From NCBI RefSeq assembly GCF_016907555.1, contig NZ_JAFBCE010000001.1, positions 2,170,001-2,234,000 on the forward strand: a stretch of 64,000 bases of DNA, in the 5' to 3' direction. Positions within the stretch are counted from its first letter, which is position 1; every line of letters begins with the position of its first letter. Shown here one piece after another: positions 54,715 to 63,958 of the stretch. This stretch comes from Microbacterium laevaniformans (lineage in GTDB: Bacteria > Actinomycetota > Actinomycetes > Actinomycetales > Microbacteriaceae). The position numbers and the translations under genes are program-made. The notes under the pieces were generated by a model that worked only from the letters and a program-made list of their open reading frames with translations, ran no database searches and was not told the DNA's origin.

Positions 54715-55506
54715 TCACACCTCCAGCAGCTCCCGCATCCGCGGAAACAGCTCCGGACCGGCCGCGATCGTCATCTCCGCACCGGGCACGCCGCCCGGGC
54801 GACCGCCGACGATGCCGCCCGCCTCCGTGACCAGCAGCGCTCCCGCCGCGTGGTCCCACGGCTTGAGCCCGCGCTCGAAGTACCCGTCGAGCCGCCCGGC
54901 GGCGATGTAGGCCAGGTCGAGCGAGGCCGCGCCGGCGCGACGCAGGTCGCGGGCGAGCACCATCATCCGGCGCACCCGCGCCAGGTCGCCGTCGTGGGTG
55001 GCGGGGTCGTATCCGAAACCGGTCGCGAGGAGGGCCCCGGCATCCGTCACCGTCGACACGTGCAGAGGCTGATCGCCGAGCCAGGCCCCTCCACCGCGGT
55101 GCGCGTGGAAGAGCTCGTCGACGGCGGGGCTGTAGACCGCCGCGGCCTGTGCCACCCACGTCTCGGGCGTCGCCTCCCCGGTCACAGCGGCGATGCTGAC
55201 CGCGTACTGCGGAATGCCGTAGGCGTAGTTGACCGTGCCGTCGATGGGGTCGACGACCCAGGTCACACCGCTCGTGCCGGGCTGCGGGTCGGACTCCTCC
55301 CCGAGAAAGCCGTCGTCGGGCCGGACCGCTGCCAGCCGGTCGCGGATGAGCTGCTCCACCTCGCGATCGGCCTCCGTGACGATGTCGGCGAGCGACGACT
55401 TGGTGGCGGCGACCGCGACCCCCTCGCTGCGACGCCGACGCGCGAGCGCGCCGGCCTCCCGCGCGATGTCGACGGCGATCTTTTCCCACTGCGCGGCATC
55501 CACCAT
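54715..55506 (-). CDS. Inositol monophosphatase family protein
   Basis: This 263-residue enzyme has the metal-binding motifs GEESD (residues near 69), WVVDPIDGTVNY and a C-terminal PWDHAAGALLVTEAGG. It should remove phosphate from myo-inositol 1-phosphate, histidinol phosphate or a similar substrate in a magnesium-dependent reaction. ATG 55506 has a TAGCGT box 6 nt upstream and no usable ribosome site. It diverges from a FAD oxidoreductase with only 31 bp between starts. Confidence 0.9.
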   Translation of the reverse strand: MVDAAQWEKIAVDIAREAGALARRRRSEGVAVAATKSSLADIVTEADREVEQLIRDRLAAVRPDDGFLGEESDPQPGTSGVTWVVDPIDGTVNYAYGIPQYAVSIAAVTGEATPETWVAQAAAVYSPAVDELFHAHRGGGAWLGDQPLHVSTVTDAGALLATGFGYDPATHDGDLARVRRMMVLARDLRRAGAASLDLAYIAAGRLDGYFERGLKPWDHAAGALLVTEAGGIVGGRPGGVPGAEMTIAAGPELFPRMRELLEV

Positions 55507-55537
55507 GCCTCCACGCTACGCGCACTACCGTGGCCTC
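55507..55537. promoter_or_regulatory. 31-bp gap with two divergent leaderless -10 boxes
   Basis: Minus: TAGCGT (55518-55513), 6 nt, ATG 55506. Plus: TACCGT (55526-55531), 6 nt, ATG 55538. The boxes are 7 bp apart, so polymerases cannot occupy both at once. Confidence 0.5.
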
Positions 55538-57103
55538 ATGAGCGCGCACTACGACGTCGTGATCGTGGGCGGCGGCCACAACGCCCTCACCGCCGCCGCC
55601 TACCTCGCCCGGGCGCGCAAGCGCGTCGTCGTGCTGGAACGGCAGGACCGGGTCGGCGGCGCCGCGGTGTCGGAGCAGCCCTGGGCGGGCGTGGACGCGC
55701 GCCTGTCGCGCTACTCGTACCTCGTGAGCCTGCTGCCCCGCACGATCATCGACGACCTCGATCTGCGCCTCGACCTGCGACGGCGCCGCTACTCGTCGTA
55801 CACCCCCGACCCCGCCGACCCGTCCCGCGGCATCCTCATCGACAACGCGGATGCCGCGGCCACCACCGCGAGCGTCATCCGCACGACCGGTGACCTCCGC
55901 GAGGCGGAGCGCTTCGAGGCGTTCACCGACCGCCTCCTCCCGCTCGCTGCGACCGTCTTCCCCTCGGTGACAGAGCCCCTGCGCCGCGCGGGCGAGATGC
56001 TAGCGGAGGTCGCCGACACCGCGCTCTGGGACGCGCTCACGACGCGACCGCTGGGCGGCCTGCTGCGCGACGGGCTGGGCACCGACATCGCGCGCGGCAT
56101 CGCCCTCACCGACGGTCTCATCGGCACCTTCTCCTGGGCCGACGATCCCTCCCTGCGCCAGAACCGCTGCTTCCTTTACCACGTGGTCGGCGGCGGCACC
56201 GGCGACTGGGACGTCCCCGTCGGCGGCATGGGCCGAGTGAGCGCCGCGCTCGAGAACGCGGCGCGCCGCGCGGGCGCCGAGATCCGCGTCAATGCGACCG
56301 TGAGCGCGGTCGCGCCCGGCGGCACCGTGACGCTCGCCTCGGGCGAGATCCTCACCGGACGCCTGGTTCTCAGCGGCGTGAGCCCCGCGGTGCTCGATCG
56401 GCTCCTCGGCGACGCGGCGGACCCCGCGGACGACGCGGCACCGGAGGGCGCGCAGCTGAAGGTCAACATGCTGCTGTCACATCTGCCGCGTCTGCGTGAC
56501 ACGACCGTCTCGCCCGAAGCGGCCTTCGCCGGCACGTTCCACGTCAACGAGACGATGACCCAGCTCGACGACGCCTACGCGGCCGCGGTGGACGGCGGCA
56601 TCCCGCGTCCCCTTCCCGCCGAGATCTACTGCCACTCCCTCACCGACCCGTCGATCCTCGGGCCGGCCCTGCAGCAGTCGGGAGCCCAGACGCTGACGCT
56701 CTTCGGGCTGCAGGTTCCGCACCGACTGGCCGCCGGCTTCTCGACCGCCGACTACCGGTCGACGCTCGTGGATGCCGCGACCCGCTCGCTCGACGCGGTG
56801 CTCGCCGAACCGCTCGCCGACTGCCTGTACGTCGCGCCCGACGGCTCGCCGTGCATCGAAGCGCGGACGACCACGGACCTGGAGGGATCGCTCGGCATGA
56901 CCGCCGGCGACATCTTCCACGGGCCGTTGTCGTGGCCGTGGGCGGGCGACGACGAGCCGCTCGAGACGGCGGCCGAGCGCTGGGGCGTGGCGACGGCGCA
57001 CGAGCGGGTGCTGATGTGCGGCTCGGGCGCGCGTCGCGGCGGCGCCGTCAGCGGCATCGGCGGCCATAACGCCGCGATGGCGGCGCTGGAGATGCTCGGC
57101 TGA
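55538..57103 (+). CDS. FAD-dependent oxidoreductase, phytoene-desaturase/PYROXD2-like
   Basis: This 521-residue enzyme has the N-terminal FAD fold VVIVGGGHNALTAAAYLARA, then VLERQDRVGGAAVSEQ and a C-terminal FAD motif (VLMCGSGARRGGAVSGIGGHNAA). The family includes carotenoid desaturases and the PYROXD2 group of unclear function. No carotenoid genes are adjacent, so a desaturase role is not supported by context. The start is the leaderless ATG 55538. It ends 3 bp from the convergent membrane-protein gene. Confidence 0.87.
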   Translation: MSAHYDVVIVGGGHNALTAAAYLARARKRVVVLERQDRVGGAAVSEQPWAGVDARLSRYSYLVSLLPRTIIDDLDLRLDLRRRRYSSYTPDPADPSRGILIDNADAAATTASVIRTTGDLREAERFEAFTDRLLPLAATVFPSVTEPLRRAGEMLAEVADTALWDALTTRPLGGLLRDGLGTDIARGIALTDGLIGTFSWADDPSLRQNRCFLYHVVGGGTGDWDVPVGGMGRVSAALENAARRAGAEIRVNATVSAVAPGGTVTLASGEILTGRLVLSGVSPAVLDRLLGDAADPADDAAPEGAQLKVNMLLSHLPRLRDTTVSPEAAFAGTFHVNETMTQLDDAYAAAVDGGIPRPLPAEIYCHSLTDPSILGPALQQSGAQTLTLFGLQVPHRLAAGFSTADYRSTLVDAATRSLDAVLAEPLADCLYVAPDGSPCIEARTTTDLEGSLGMTAGDIFHGPLSWPWAGDDEPLETAAERWGVATAHERVLMCGSGARRGGAVSGIGGHNAAMAALEMLG

Positions 57104-57106
57104 CGC

Positions 57107-58072
57107 TCAGCTGTGCTGCTGGGGCGGCAGCGGCGGGGCCGGCGGGTACCCGTCGTGCCCCTGCGCGGCCGGAGCCGTCGGGGCGCTTGCGCCCTCCGTG
57201 AACCAGAAGCGTGCGTCGGGCGAGGGCTGACCCGTGTAGTAGGCGTTCCAGTCCGGCGAGCCGTCGGGGAACACCGGCAGCGGCGTGACGCCGTCGGCGA
57301 AGGTGGGCCACGGTGCGGATGCCGCCGGAGCGGGTGCCGGTGCCGGTGCGGGCGGCTGAGCGGGGGCAGCGGGCGCCGCCACGGGGAGTGGGGCCGAACC
57401 GTAAGGAGCCGCGCCGTAAGGAGCCGCACCGTAGGGGGCGGCGAGGTGCGGGCGCGGACGCTTCGGGGCGAAGAGGGCGTTGACCAGCGGCAGGAGCGCC
57501 GTGCCCACCGCCGACAGGATCGCGAGCGCGACGACCACGCGCCAGTAGAGCGGACGGTAGGTGACGAACTCGTCGGTCATGAGCGGCAGCACCAGCATCA
57601 CCATGAGGATGACGACGAGGCCGATGGTCACGTAGGTGACGATGGAGGTGAAGGTCGTCTGGTGGCGCTGGAACGCCTTGAGGAAGAGGCGGGCGTGCAG
57701 GAGAGCGCCCTGGACGATGAGCGCGATGACGATGAACTTGAACACCCGCTCGGCACCGACGCCGAAGTAGCCACTGGTCGGCATCCAGATGAGGAACGCC
57801 CCGACCAGCAGGATCAGCACCCACGAGATCATGCTCGTCAGCGCGAGCCAGGTGGGCCGACTCTGGGCCATGTTCGACTCGGCGATCGCCACGCCCGCGA
57901 AGCCCGCGAGCAGCAGGATCGTCAGGAACGCCTTGCCGACGATGCCGTTCGAGTCTCCGATCAGCACCCAGACCACGCACACGAGCGCGGCGGCGATCAG
58001 AGCGCCGATCGCGACCCAGATCGTCGCGCGCAGGATCTTGTTGGACTGCGGCGAACTCGTCGGTTCGGTCAT
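57107..58072 (-). CDS. Multi-spanning membrane protein with Ala/Pro-rich tail, unknown function
   Basis: This 321-residue protein has about seven hydrophobic segments in residues 10-205, then a Pro/Ala/Tyr-rich tail with repeats of APYGAAPYG and a final PPLPPQQHS. I do not recognise a catalytic motif. A GGGGAGA site precedes ATG 58072. The tail contains WPTFADGVTPLPVFPDGSPDWN, a segment like those used in short protein-protein interactions. It lies between a FAD gene and tRNA-Tyr. Function unknown. Confidence 0.75.
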   Translation of the reverse strand: MTEPTSSPQSNKILRATIWVAIGALIAAALVCVVWVLIGDSNGIVGKAFLTILLLAGFAGVAIAESNMAQSRPTWLALTSMISWVLILLVGAFLIWMPTSGYFGVGAERVFKFIVIALIVQGALLHARLFLKAFQRHQTTFTSIVTYVTIGLVVILMVMLVLPLMTDEFVTYRPLYWRVVVALAILSAVGTALLPLVNALFAPKRPRPHLAAPYGAAPYGAAPYGSAPLPVAAPAAPAQPPAPAPAPAPAASAPWPTFADGVTPLPVFPDGSPDWNAYYTGQPSPDARFWFTEGASAPTAPAAQGHDGYPPAPPLPPQQHS

Positions 58073-58151
58073 GTCTCTCCCCTTCGTCGGGCATCCAGCC
58101 GTGCCCCCATCCTGTCACGGGGGTCGGGCCGCGTGGAGAGCGCAGACCAGG

Positions 58152-58177
58152 AAAGGCCCCGCATCTGCGGGGCCTTT
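58152..58177 (-). terminator. Intrinsic terminator after tRNA-Tyr
   Basis: Arms AAAGGCCCCGC and GCGGGGCCTTT with a 4-nt loop; on the minus strand the T-rich arm end is followed by CCTGG. It lies 7 bp past the tRNA 3' end. Confidence 0.85.
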
Positions 58178-58184
58178 CGGTGGG

Positions 58185-58266
58185 TGGCGAGTGAGGGATT
58201 CGAACCCCCGAAGTCGAAGACGGCTGATTTACAGTCAGATCCCTTTGGCCGCTTGGGTAACTCGCC
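58185..58266 (-). tRNA. tRNA-Tyr (anticodon GTA)
   Basis: The 82-nt gene has acceptor arms GGCGAGT and ACTCGCC, discriminator A, anticodon loop CTGTAAA and a long variable arm as expected for Tyr. CCA is not encoded. It is alone in its transcript. Confidence 0.97.
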
Positions 58267-58364
58267 AAGTGCGCACCCGCCCGGCTTTTACAGTCGACCG
58301 GAGGCGCGATCAACCATCTTACCCGGCCGCACGCGTTCCCAAAAACCAGAGGCCGCATCCGGCG

Positions 58365-58850
58365 TCAGACCGGCGCCACGACCCGCTCGACGAAGGCCTC
58401 CACGCGGTGGCGCGTCCCGTCGATGCGGCGGTCGACGCTGGCACGCACCTCGCTCGGCGCGAGCGGCGCCGCGAGGCGGACGTTCTCGTGGCAGCCCAGA
58501 TCGGCGCAGATGTAGGTGCCGACACTGTCACCGCGAGCCCCGGCATCCCCCGCCCGTCGCGCCGTGAACAGGGCGACCTGATTGCCGGGCTGCATCGTGT
58601 GGCAGAGGTTGCACATCGCCGCGCGCGGACGGGACCCGGATGCCGCGCGCAGCACGATCCCGGTGGGCACGCCGTCGCGCTCGACGATCATGTAGCCCCG
58701 ACCTCGGAAGTCCGGGTCGGACCACGCGAGGAAATCGAGATGATCCCAGTCGGCGAGCACGAGAGAGAGCGGAACACCCACGCGGTCGAGCTCGTCGGGT
58801 GTCGCGTTGACGAGGGCGGCGCGCACCTGGTTCTCCGTGAGCGGCTGCAT
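58365..58850 (-). CDS. FBP-type treble-clef zinc-finger protein (EF-G-binding-like C-terminal domain)
   Basis: This 161-residue protein carries a zinc-finger domain with two Cys pairs ([21 protein letters not shown]). This is the FBP C-terminal treble-clef fold, related to FusB-type proteins that bind EF-G and free stalled ribosomes. The N-terminal helical half [18 protein letters not shown] starts the fold. ATG 58850 lies 6 nt after TAGACT (58862-58857). Whether this protein gives fusidate resistance cannot be inferred. Confidence 0.85.
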   Translation of the reverse strand: MQPLTENQVRAALVNATPDELDRVGVPLSLVLADWDHLDFLAWSDPDFRGRGYMIVERDGVPTGIVLRAASGSRPRAAMCNLCHTMQPGNQVALFTARRAGDAGARGDSVGTYICADLGCHENVRLAAPLAPSEVRASVDRRIDGTRHRVEAFVERVVAPV

Positions 58851-58888
58851 CCGTCCAGTCTACGAACCGGTCCGCCGCGCCGGGCCGG

Positions 58889-59755
58889 TCAGCTCGCGTA
58901 CGTGTCGTTGGCCCTCGTGAGGGCGCGCTCGATCTCCGTCGCGGGGCGGCCTCCCGCGATCGCGAAGCACAGGAGCTGCAGAGGGTAGGTCGCCGCCGTG
59001 ACACGTGCGCGGTGGGTGACTTCGGGTGGCACGATCTGCGCCACGAGATCCCACCCATGCCATGTCGCGAGCGCCGCCACATCCTTCGCCTCGTCGTCGG
59101 CGGCAGCGAGATCCCAATCGATCAGCCCCGAAACTGTGGAGGCGACGCCATCGGTCCACAGCACGTTGCTGCCGGCCAGGTCGCCATGCGTCAGCACATC
59201 ACCGTGCGGCGCGAGCCCGACGAAGGCATCGGCGACGCGGCGAGCGCCCTCACGGGCCGTCGGAGCGAGCATCGCGACGGCATCACCGGTCATGAGGCGC
59301 AGCCCCTCCTCGCCGCCGAAGAAGGTGTGTCGATGAGCCAGGTGCCTTCGAAGCGGGGCGAGGTCGGTCTCGTGAAGGGTGTCGAGGAGGCGTCGGAGCT
59401 CGATGGGGTCGCCGCTGCCGCTCGGATGCGGCTCGCCGTCGACGCGCTCCTGCGCGATCGCGACCACACCGCCCGCGGCACGGTCATCGATCGCCGGCGC
59501 CGCGGAGCGCGGCACCGCGAAAGGCAGTGCCGGCAGTGCGTCGATGAGCCGCTGGGCCCGGAGGGCCTCGGATGCCGCGTCCGCGGTGCGCGCCACTCGC
59601 ACCGCCACACGTCCGGCGAGCACCACGAGATTCGCCGAACCGTGCTCCACGCGCTGCCAGTCGCCGCGCGGCACCCGCTCCCCTGCAGCGCCCAGCGCGC
59701 GAGCGACGACATCGTCGACGACATCATCGGCGGGAGCGACGAAGCCGGTGTACAT
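58889..59755 (-). CDS. Phosphotransferase (APH/choline-kinase-like) family protein
   Basis: This 288-residue kinase-like protein has the catalytic loop [14 protein letters not shown] and metal site [18 protein letters not shown]. The N-lobe holds [14 protein letters not shown] with the ATP-binding Lys replaced by Arg or Val at the usual place. It could phosphorylate a small alcohol or an aminoglycoside; resistance cannot be inferred. ATG 59755 follows TAGGGT (59767-59762) by 6 nt. It is divergent from yajQ. Confidence 0.82.
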   Translation of the reverse strand: MYTGFVAPADDVVDDVVARALGAAGERVPRGDWQRVEHGSANLVVLAGRVAVRVARTADAASEALRAQRLIDALPALPFAVPRSAAPAIDDRAAGGVVAIAQERVDGEPHPSGSGDPIELRRLLDTLHETDLAPLRRHLAHRHTFFGGEEGLRLMTGDAVAMLAPTAREGARRVADAFVGLAPHGDVLTHGDLAGSNVLWTDGVASTVSGLIDWDLAAADDEAKDVAALATWHGWDLVAQIVPPEVTHRARVTAATYPLQLLCFAIAGGRPATEIERALTRANDTYAS

Positions 59756-59803
59756 GATTCGACCCTATGGGGGTCGCACGCGCGCGCGATTAGACTGCCA
59801 CGC
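59756..59803. promoter_or_regulatory. Divergent leaderless promoters of the phosphotransferase gene and yajQ
   Basis: Minus: TAGGGT (59767-59762), 6 nt, ATG 59755. Plus: TAGACT (59791-59796), 7 nt, ATG 59804. The whole gap is 48 bp. Confidence 0.55.
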
Positions 59804-60292
59804 ATGGCTGACTCCTCTTTCGACATCGTCTCCAAGATCGACCGCCAGGAGGCGGACAACGCGCTCAACCAGGCCCGCAAAGAGGTCGAGCAGCGCTACG
59901 ACTTCAAGGGCACCGACGCGTCGATCGACTGGAGCGGCGAGGCGATCCTCATCAAGGCCAACAGCGAAGAGCGCGCGAAGGCCGTGCTGGACGTGTTCCA
60001 GTCGAAGCTGATCAAGCGGGGCATCTCCCTGAAGTCGCTCGAGTCGGGTGAGCCGCAGGCCTCCGGCAAGGAGTACCGCATCACCTCCACGCTCAAGGAG
60101 GGGATCTCCTCCGAGAACGCGAAGAAGATCACCAAGCTCATCCGCGACGAGGGGCCCAAGTCGGTCAAGGCGCAGATCCAGGGCGATGAGTTGCGCGTGC
60201 AGTCGAAGTCGCGCGACGACCTGCAGGAAGTGCAGCGGATGCTGAAGGCGGCCGACCTCGACGTCGACCTGCAGTTCGTCAACTACCGGTAA
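59804..60292 (+). CDS. yajQ: YajQ family nucleotide-binding protein
   Basis: This 162-residue protein has the family start [23 protein letters not shown], then [13 protein letters not shown], and IKLIRDEG-type segment ([26 protein letters not shown]). YajQ proteins bind nucleotides, and some act as cyclic-di-GMP receptors (shown in Xanthomonas). The start is the leaderless ATG 59804. The 195-bp gap downstream contains a repeat element. Confidence 0.95.
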   Translation: MADSSFDIVSKIDRQEADNALNQARKEVEQRYDFKGTDASIDWSGEAILIKANSEERAKAVLDVFQSKLIKRGISLKSLESGEPQASGKEYRITSTLKEGISSENAKKITKLIRDEGPKSVKAQIQGDELRVQSKSRDDLQEVQRMLKAADLDVDLQFVNYR

Positions 60293-60319
60293 GCCGGCCA
60301 CCGGGCACAGCGGCCGGCT

Positions 60320-60392
60320 CGGCGCAGGCGATCTGCCGAGAACAGGCCGATCTGGGCCGTCTTCGCCTGCGCCGGGCAGATTGCCTGCGCCG
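60320..60392. repeat. REP-like inverted repeat between yajQ and the L,D-transpeptidase gene
   Basis: Arms at 60320-60337 and 60375-60392 (18 nt each, one mismatch) contain GCAGGCGATCTGCC-type sequence. The loop holds a further CGAGAACAGGC copy, which recurs at 61183 and 61201. The rest of 60293-60487 is GC-rich with CACCGGGGCGAC repeats. Confidence 0.55.
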
Positions 60393-60487
60393 GGGCGACG
60401 CGGCACCGGGGCGACGGCGCACCGGGGCGACCCGGCGACCCGCCCCGCACTCACCGGATTCATCACCGGGAACCGTAAGGTTTCGGC

Positions 60488-61150
60488 GTGCATGACATCC
60501 GACGACACCCACGCCGCCTGGTAGCGACGACCGCGGTGACCGCCGCGGGAATGCTGCTTCTCGCAGGCTGCGGGTCTCAGGCCGCGGCCGCCCAGCCGGC
60601 GGCGGCCGCCACGCCGAGCGCGAGCCCGACGTCCACCTCAACCCCCACGCCGACGCCGACACCCACGCCGACTCCGACCCCGGCGGTGTGGACGGTGCAC
60701 ACCAGCCCGGTCCCCGACGCGCACTGCACCGGGCCCGGTCGCGCCGCGGCCCAGAACGGCGTGCTGCACGTGTACGTCAGCATCGCGGCGCAGCACCTCT
60801 GGGAGTGCTCGGGCGAGAACCTGCTGATGGACTCGGCGGTGACCACCGGCGCCTCCGGTTTCGACCCCGACTACGCCACGCCGACCGGCACCTTCGCGAT
60901 CACCCGCATGACGCGGAACACCGAACTCGCCGGCCACGACCGTCACGGTTCCTGGGACGACCAGGTCGCGTACTGGATGCCCTTCCAGGGAGGCGACGTC
61001 GGCTTCCACGACGCGTCGTGGCAGACCTTCCCGTTCGGCACCGACGGCTACCTGCAGAACGGCTCGCACGGCTGCGTGCACATGCCCACCGACGCGATCG
61101 CGCATCTCTACGCGGACGTCGAGGTCGGTACCCGCGTCACCGTGAGCTGA
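60488..61150 (+). CDS. L,D-transpeptidase lipoprotein (YkuD family)
   Basis: This 220-residue protein has a lipoprotein signal with lipobox LLAGC (near residue 28), a Pro/Thr-rich linker (PTPTPTPTP) and a YkuD domain with the catalytic HGC in GSHGCVHMP and the conserved His in GFHDASW. It should form 3-3 crosslinks in peptidoglycan outside the membrane. GTG 60488 follows TAAGGT (60476-60481) by 6 nt. An inverted octamer hairpin follows the stop. No LysM or Ig-like domain is present. Confidence 0.9.
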   Translation: MHDIRRHPRRLVATTAVTAAGMLLLAGCGSQAAAAQPAAAATPSASPTSTSTPTPTPTPTPTPTPAVWTVHTSPVPDAHCTGPGRAAAQNGVLHVYVSIAAQHLWECSGENLLMDSAVTTGASGFDPDYATPTGTFAITRMTRNTELAGHDRHGSWDDQVAYWMPFQGGDVGFHDASWQTFPFGTDGYLQNGSHGCVHMPTDAIAHLYADVEVGTRVTVS

Positions 61151-61153
61151 ATC

Positions 61154-61186
61154 CTCGGCATCCCCCGCCGTCAGACGGATGCCGAG
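61154..61186 (+). terminator. Hairpin after the L,D-transpeptidase gene made of inverted octamers
   Basis: CTCGGCATCC (61154-61163) and GGATGCCGAG (61177-61186) pair fully around a 13-nt loop, 3 bp past the stop. Same design as at 4727-4750 and 41101-41130. Confidence 0.65.
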
Positions 61187-61260
61187 AACAGGCGATCCGG
61201 CGAGAACAGGCGCATCGCGGGGCGATCTGCTTGCGCCGGCCCGATCGCCTGTCCCCGGCC
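61183..61260. repeat. Second REP-like element
   Basis: CGAGAACAGGCG occurs at 61183-61194 and 61201-61212, and a reversed, imperfect copy (CGATCGCCTGTCCC) near 61242. It shares the CAGGCGATC core with 60320-60392. The remainder to 61292 is GC-rich without clear features. Confidence 0.5.
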
Positions 61261-61292
61261 GCCCGCGACCCTCACCCCGGCCGCCCGAGGCC

Positions 61293-62168
61293 CTACCCCC
61301 GGCCGAAACCGGGCACCAGCACCGGCGTGCGCTTCTTGTATTCCTGGTACGCGGGCTCGTCACCCCAGCGCGCGTCGGCGCGCTTCTCCAGCATCGGGAT
61401 GCCGCTCACCCGCGTCAGCAGCAGGATCACGAACAGCGGCGAGATCACGGTGACCCACTGCCAGCCGACGGCCGCCGGGAGCGCGACGATCGCGACGCCG
61501 ACCCAGACGAGGATCTCGCCGAAGTAGTTCGGATGCCGCGACCACGCCCAGACGCCCGAGTCGATGAAACGCCCCTTGTTGGCGGCATCCTTGCGGAACG
61601 CCGCCTTCTGCGCGTCGGCGACGACCTCGATGACCAGACCCGCCATCCACACCACGGCACCGACGATGATCCACACGTCGAGCCCGTCTGCCGTTGCGGC
61701 GGTGATGCCGACCCACGCGGCCGACGACGTGACGGCGACCCACAGGCCCTGGATGATCCAGACCCGCAGGAACGCCAACGGGTTGACCTTGATGTCGTCG
61801 AAACGGCCGTCGGTGCCCTGCGCGTGCACACGCACGTACAGGAACACGGACAGCCGCACTCCCCACACGACGATCATCGCGGCCAGCACCCACGCCCGCA
61901 CCGACGCCGGCGTGACCGCCGCCAGCAGTCCGACCGCGACCAGCGCGAACGTCAGACCTCCGGTCAGGTCGAAGAACTTCTCGGTGCGCAGCAGCGCCGC
62001 CGGAATGTAGGCGACGACCTGGATCGCGAATGCCGCGACGACCGCGAGCGCGAACAGCGGGATGCCGCCCCACGATGCGCCGGCGCTTCCGCCGGCGACG
62101 GCGAGCGCTGCGCCGATGCCGAGCGCGACGAGGATGGTGACGAGGATGGCGCCCGGGCGCTGTGACAT
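61293..62168 (-). CDS. DUF1295 membrane protein (steroid 5-alpha-reductase-like)
   Basis: This 291-residue integral membrane protein has about seven helices and the DUF1295 signature GVWAWSRHPNYFGEILVWVG, with a C-terminal RWGDEPAYQEYKKRTP. The family is related to steroid reductases and isoprenylcysteine methyltransferases, but its role in bacteria is unclear. ATG 62168 has a CGGAGA site. It lies 35 bp after the acyl-CoA synthetase gene, so the two may be co-transcribed. Substrate not known. Confidence 0.88.
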   Translation of the reverse strand: MSQRPGAILVTILVALGIGAALAVAGGSAGASWGGIPLFALAVVAAFAIQVVAYIPAALLRTEKFFDLTGGLTFALVAVGLLAAVTPASVRAWVLAAMIVVWGVRLSVFLYVRVHAQGTDGRFDDIKVNPLAFLRVWIIQGLWVAVTSSAAWVGITAATADGLDVWIIVGAVVWMAGLVIEVVADAQKAAFRKDAANKGRFIDSGVWAWSRHPNYFGEILVWVGVAIVALPAAVGWQWVTVISPLFVILLLTRVSGIPMLEKRADARWGDEPAYQEYKKRTPVLVPGFGRG

Positions 62169-62203
62169 GGGAGTTCTCCGGTTGAGGGGCGTAGGAGGGC
62201 GGG

Positions 62204-63958
62204 TCACAGGTAGAGGGCGTCGATGGTGCCCGACTCGCGATCGAGCAGCTGACGACGCCGGATCTTCAGCGTCGGCGTCACGACCTCGCGATCCTCGGCA
62301 TCCGCGAAGACGAGCGCGAACCGTCGCACCTGCTCGCTGCGCGAGACCAGCGCGTTGGCTTCGTCGACGGCCCGCTGCACCTCTGCGCGGAGGTCGGGGT
62401 CATCGAGCGCCACGGCGCTGCCGCGTGCGGCGGTGACCGCATCCTGGTCGAGCACGATGAGTGCGGTCAGATACGGCCGCCCCTCCCCCACGGTCACCGC
62501 CGAGGAGATGACGGGGTGCTCTTCGATCGCCGCTTCCCACCGCGCGGGGGCGACGGTCTTGCCACCCGACGTCGTGACGACGTCCTTGGCGCGTCCCTCC
62601 AGCACGAGACGGCCGCGCTCGTCGAGCCTGCCGAGATCACCGGTGCGGAAGAAGCCGTCGACGAAGGCGTCACGGTCATCGTCCGCGTTGCGATAGCCGG
62701 CGAACACACCGACGCCCTTCGCGAGCACCTCGCCGTCGTCGGCGATGCGCACGGTCGAGCCGGGAAGCGGCACCCCGACGGTGCCCGAGCGGATGCGACC
62801 GGGAAGGTTGCCGGTGAGAGGCGCGGTCGTCTCGGTCAGCCCGTACCCCTCGATCACCGGAACACCCATGCCGCGAAAAAGCAAAGACAGCCGCGACGGC
62901 AACGTCGCGCCGCCCGAGAGCACGTAGCCGATGCGCCCGCCCATGAGGGCGCGAATGCGACGGTAGAAGAGGGCGTCGAACACGCGGCGACGCACCCGTA
63001 GGCTCCACGACGACGCCGGCGTCTGGCCGTCGTCGATCTGCTCCTCACGTCGTGCAAGCTCTGTGGCGGTGCGAACCGCGGCATCCCAGACCCGCCCGAG
63101 GTGCTTGTCGGCGGCCTTGGCCCCGGCCGCCGCGGCGATCTTCTCGAGAATGCGGGGCACGACCACGAGGAAGGTCGGGCGCAGCTCCGCGAGCGAGGCG
63201 ACGACTTCCGACGGTTCTGAGAGGTGAGCGATGCGCATGCCGCTGGCGAGACAGATCAGCTGCAGCCCCCGGGCCAGCACGTGCGCCAGGGGAAGGAAGA
63301 TCACCGTGCTGCCGTCCGCGCGCACGATGTCGGAGTACGCGGCGGCGATGTTGAGCACCTGCCCGAGGAAGTTCTCGTGGCTGAGGACGACGCCCTTGGG
63401 CGTGCCGCTCGTGCCCGAGGTGTAGACGATCGTCGCGGGCGAGGTGGGGCCGGCATCCGTGCGGGCACGCTCGAGCACGGCGTCGTCGACGAGGCCGCCG
63501 CGAGCGGCGAGGTCGGCCAGGCCACGCGTCAGGGACAGGACGGTCGGCACCCCGGCCGCCGTCAACGCGGACCGGGAGCGCTCGTCACCGAAGAAAGCGA
63601 CGCGCACGCCGGCGTCGGCGACGATCGCCGCGACCTGGCTCGGCGCGGAGGAATCGTACACGGGCACGACGACGCCTCCCGCGAACCAGACGGCCAGGTC
63701 GGCGACGGCCCACTCGTAGCGCGTCGGGGCCATGATCGCCACGGCGTCGCCGGGTTGCAGGCCGTCGGCCAGCAGCCCCTTGGCGACCGCGCGCACGTCG
63801 GCGGCAAAGGCCGCTGTGGTCACCGGCCGCCACCGTTCTCCTTCGCGCACGTCGAAGGCGACATGGTCGGGAGCCTCGTCGACCCGACGCCTCAGCAGGT
63901 CGGTGACATTGCGGTACGCCGAGAGGTCGGCAAGCGGCGCAGTCGAGACTTCTCTCAC
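62204..63958 (-). CDS. Long-chain acyl-CoA synthetase (AMP-dependent)
   Basis: This 584-residue adenylating enzyme has the P-loop TIVYTSGTSGTPKG, then GYGLTETTAP, the adenylate motif FRTGDLGRLDERGRLVLEGRAKDVV and the catalytic region near the C-terminus. It activates a fatty acid to acyl-AMP, then acyl-CoA. A short basic insert lies at about 310-330. GTG 63958 has a GAAGGAG site 10 nt upstream. Chain length cannot be fixed from sequence. Confidence 0.93.
   Translation of the reverse strand: MREVSTAPLADLSAYRNVTDLLRRRVDEAPDHVAFDVREGERWRPVTTAAFAADVRAVAKGLLADGLQPGDAVAIMAPTRYEWAVADLAVWFAGGVVVPVYDSSAPSQVAAIVADAGVRVAFFGDERSRSALTAAGVPTVLSLTRGLADLAARGGLVDDAVLERARTDAGPTSPATIVYTSGTSGTPKGVVLSHENFLGQVLNIAAAYSDIVRADGSTVIFLPLAHVLARGLQLICLASGMRIAHLSEPSEVVASLAELRPTFLVVVPRILEKIAAAAGAKAADKHLGRVWDAAVRTATELARREEQIDDGQTPASSWSLRVRRRVFDALFYRRIRALMGGRIGYVLSGGATLPSRLSLLFRGMGVPVIEGYGLTETTAPLTGNLPGRIRSGTVGVPLPGSTVRIADDGEVLAKGVGVFAGYRNADDDRDAFVDGFFRTGDLGRLDERGRLVLEGRAKDVVTTSGGKTVAPARWEAAIEEHPVISSAVTVGEGRPYLTALIVLDQDAVTAARGSAVALDDPDLRAEVQRAVDEANALVSRSEQVRRFALVFADAEDREVVTPTLKIRRRQLLDRESGTIDALYL

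Noticed and set aside
55538..57103. Carotenoid desaturase
   Set aside because: The family similarity is to the PYROXD2-like branch and no crt genes are adjacent.
58889..59755. Aminoglycoside resistance gene
   Set aside because: The phosphotransferase fold is broad, the ATP-site Lys is not clear and there is no resistance context or mobile element.
60600..60690. Short tandem repeat in the L,D-transpeptidase gene as a phase-variable tract
   Set aside because: The PT-rich codon repeat is a typical linker; period is 6 nt in frame, so length change would not shift the frame.
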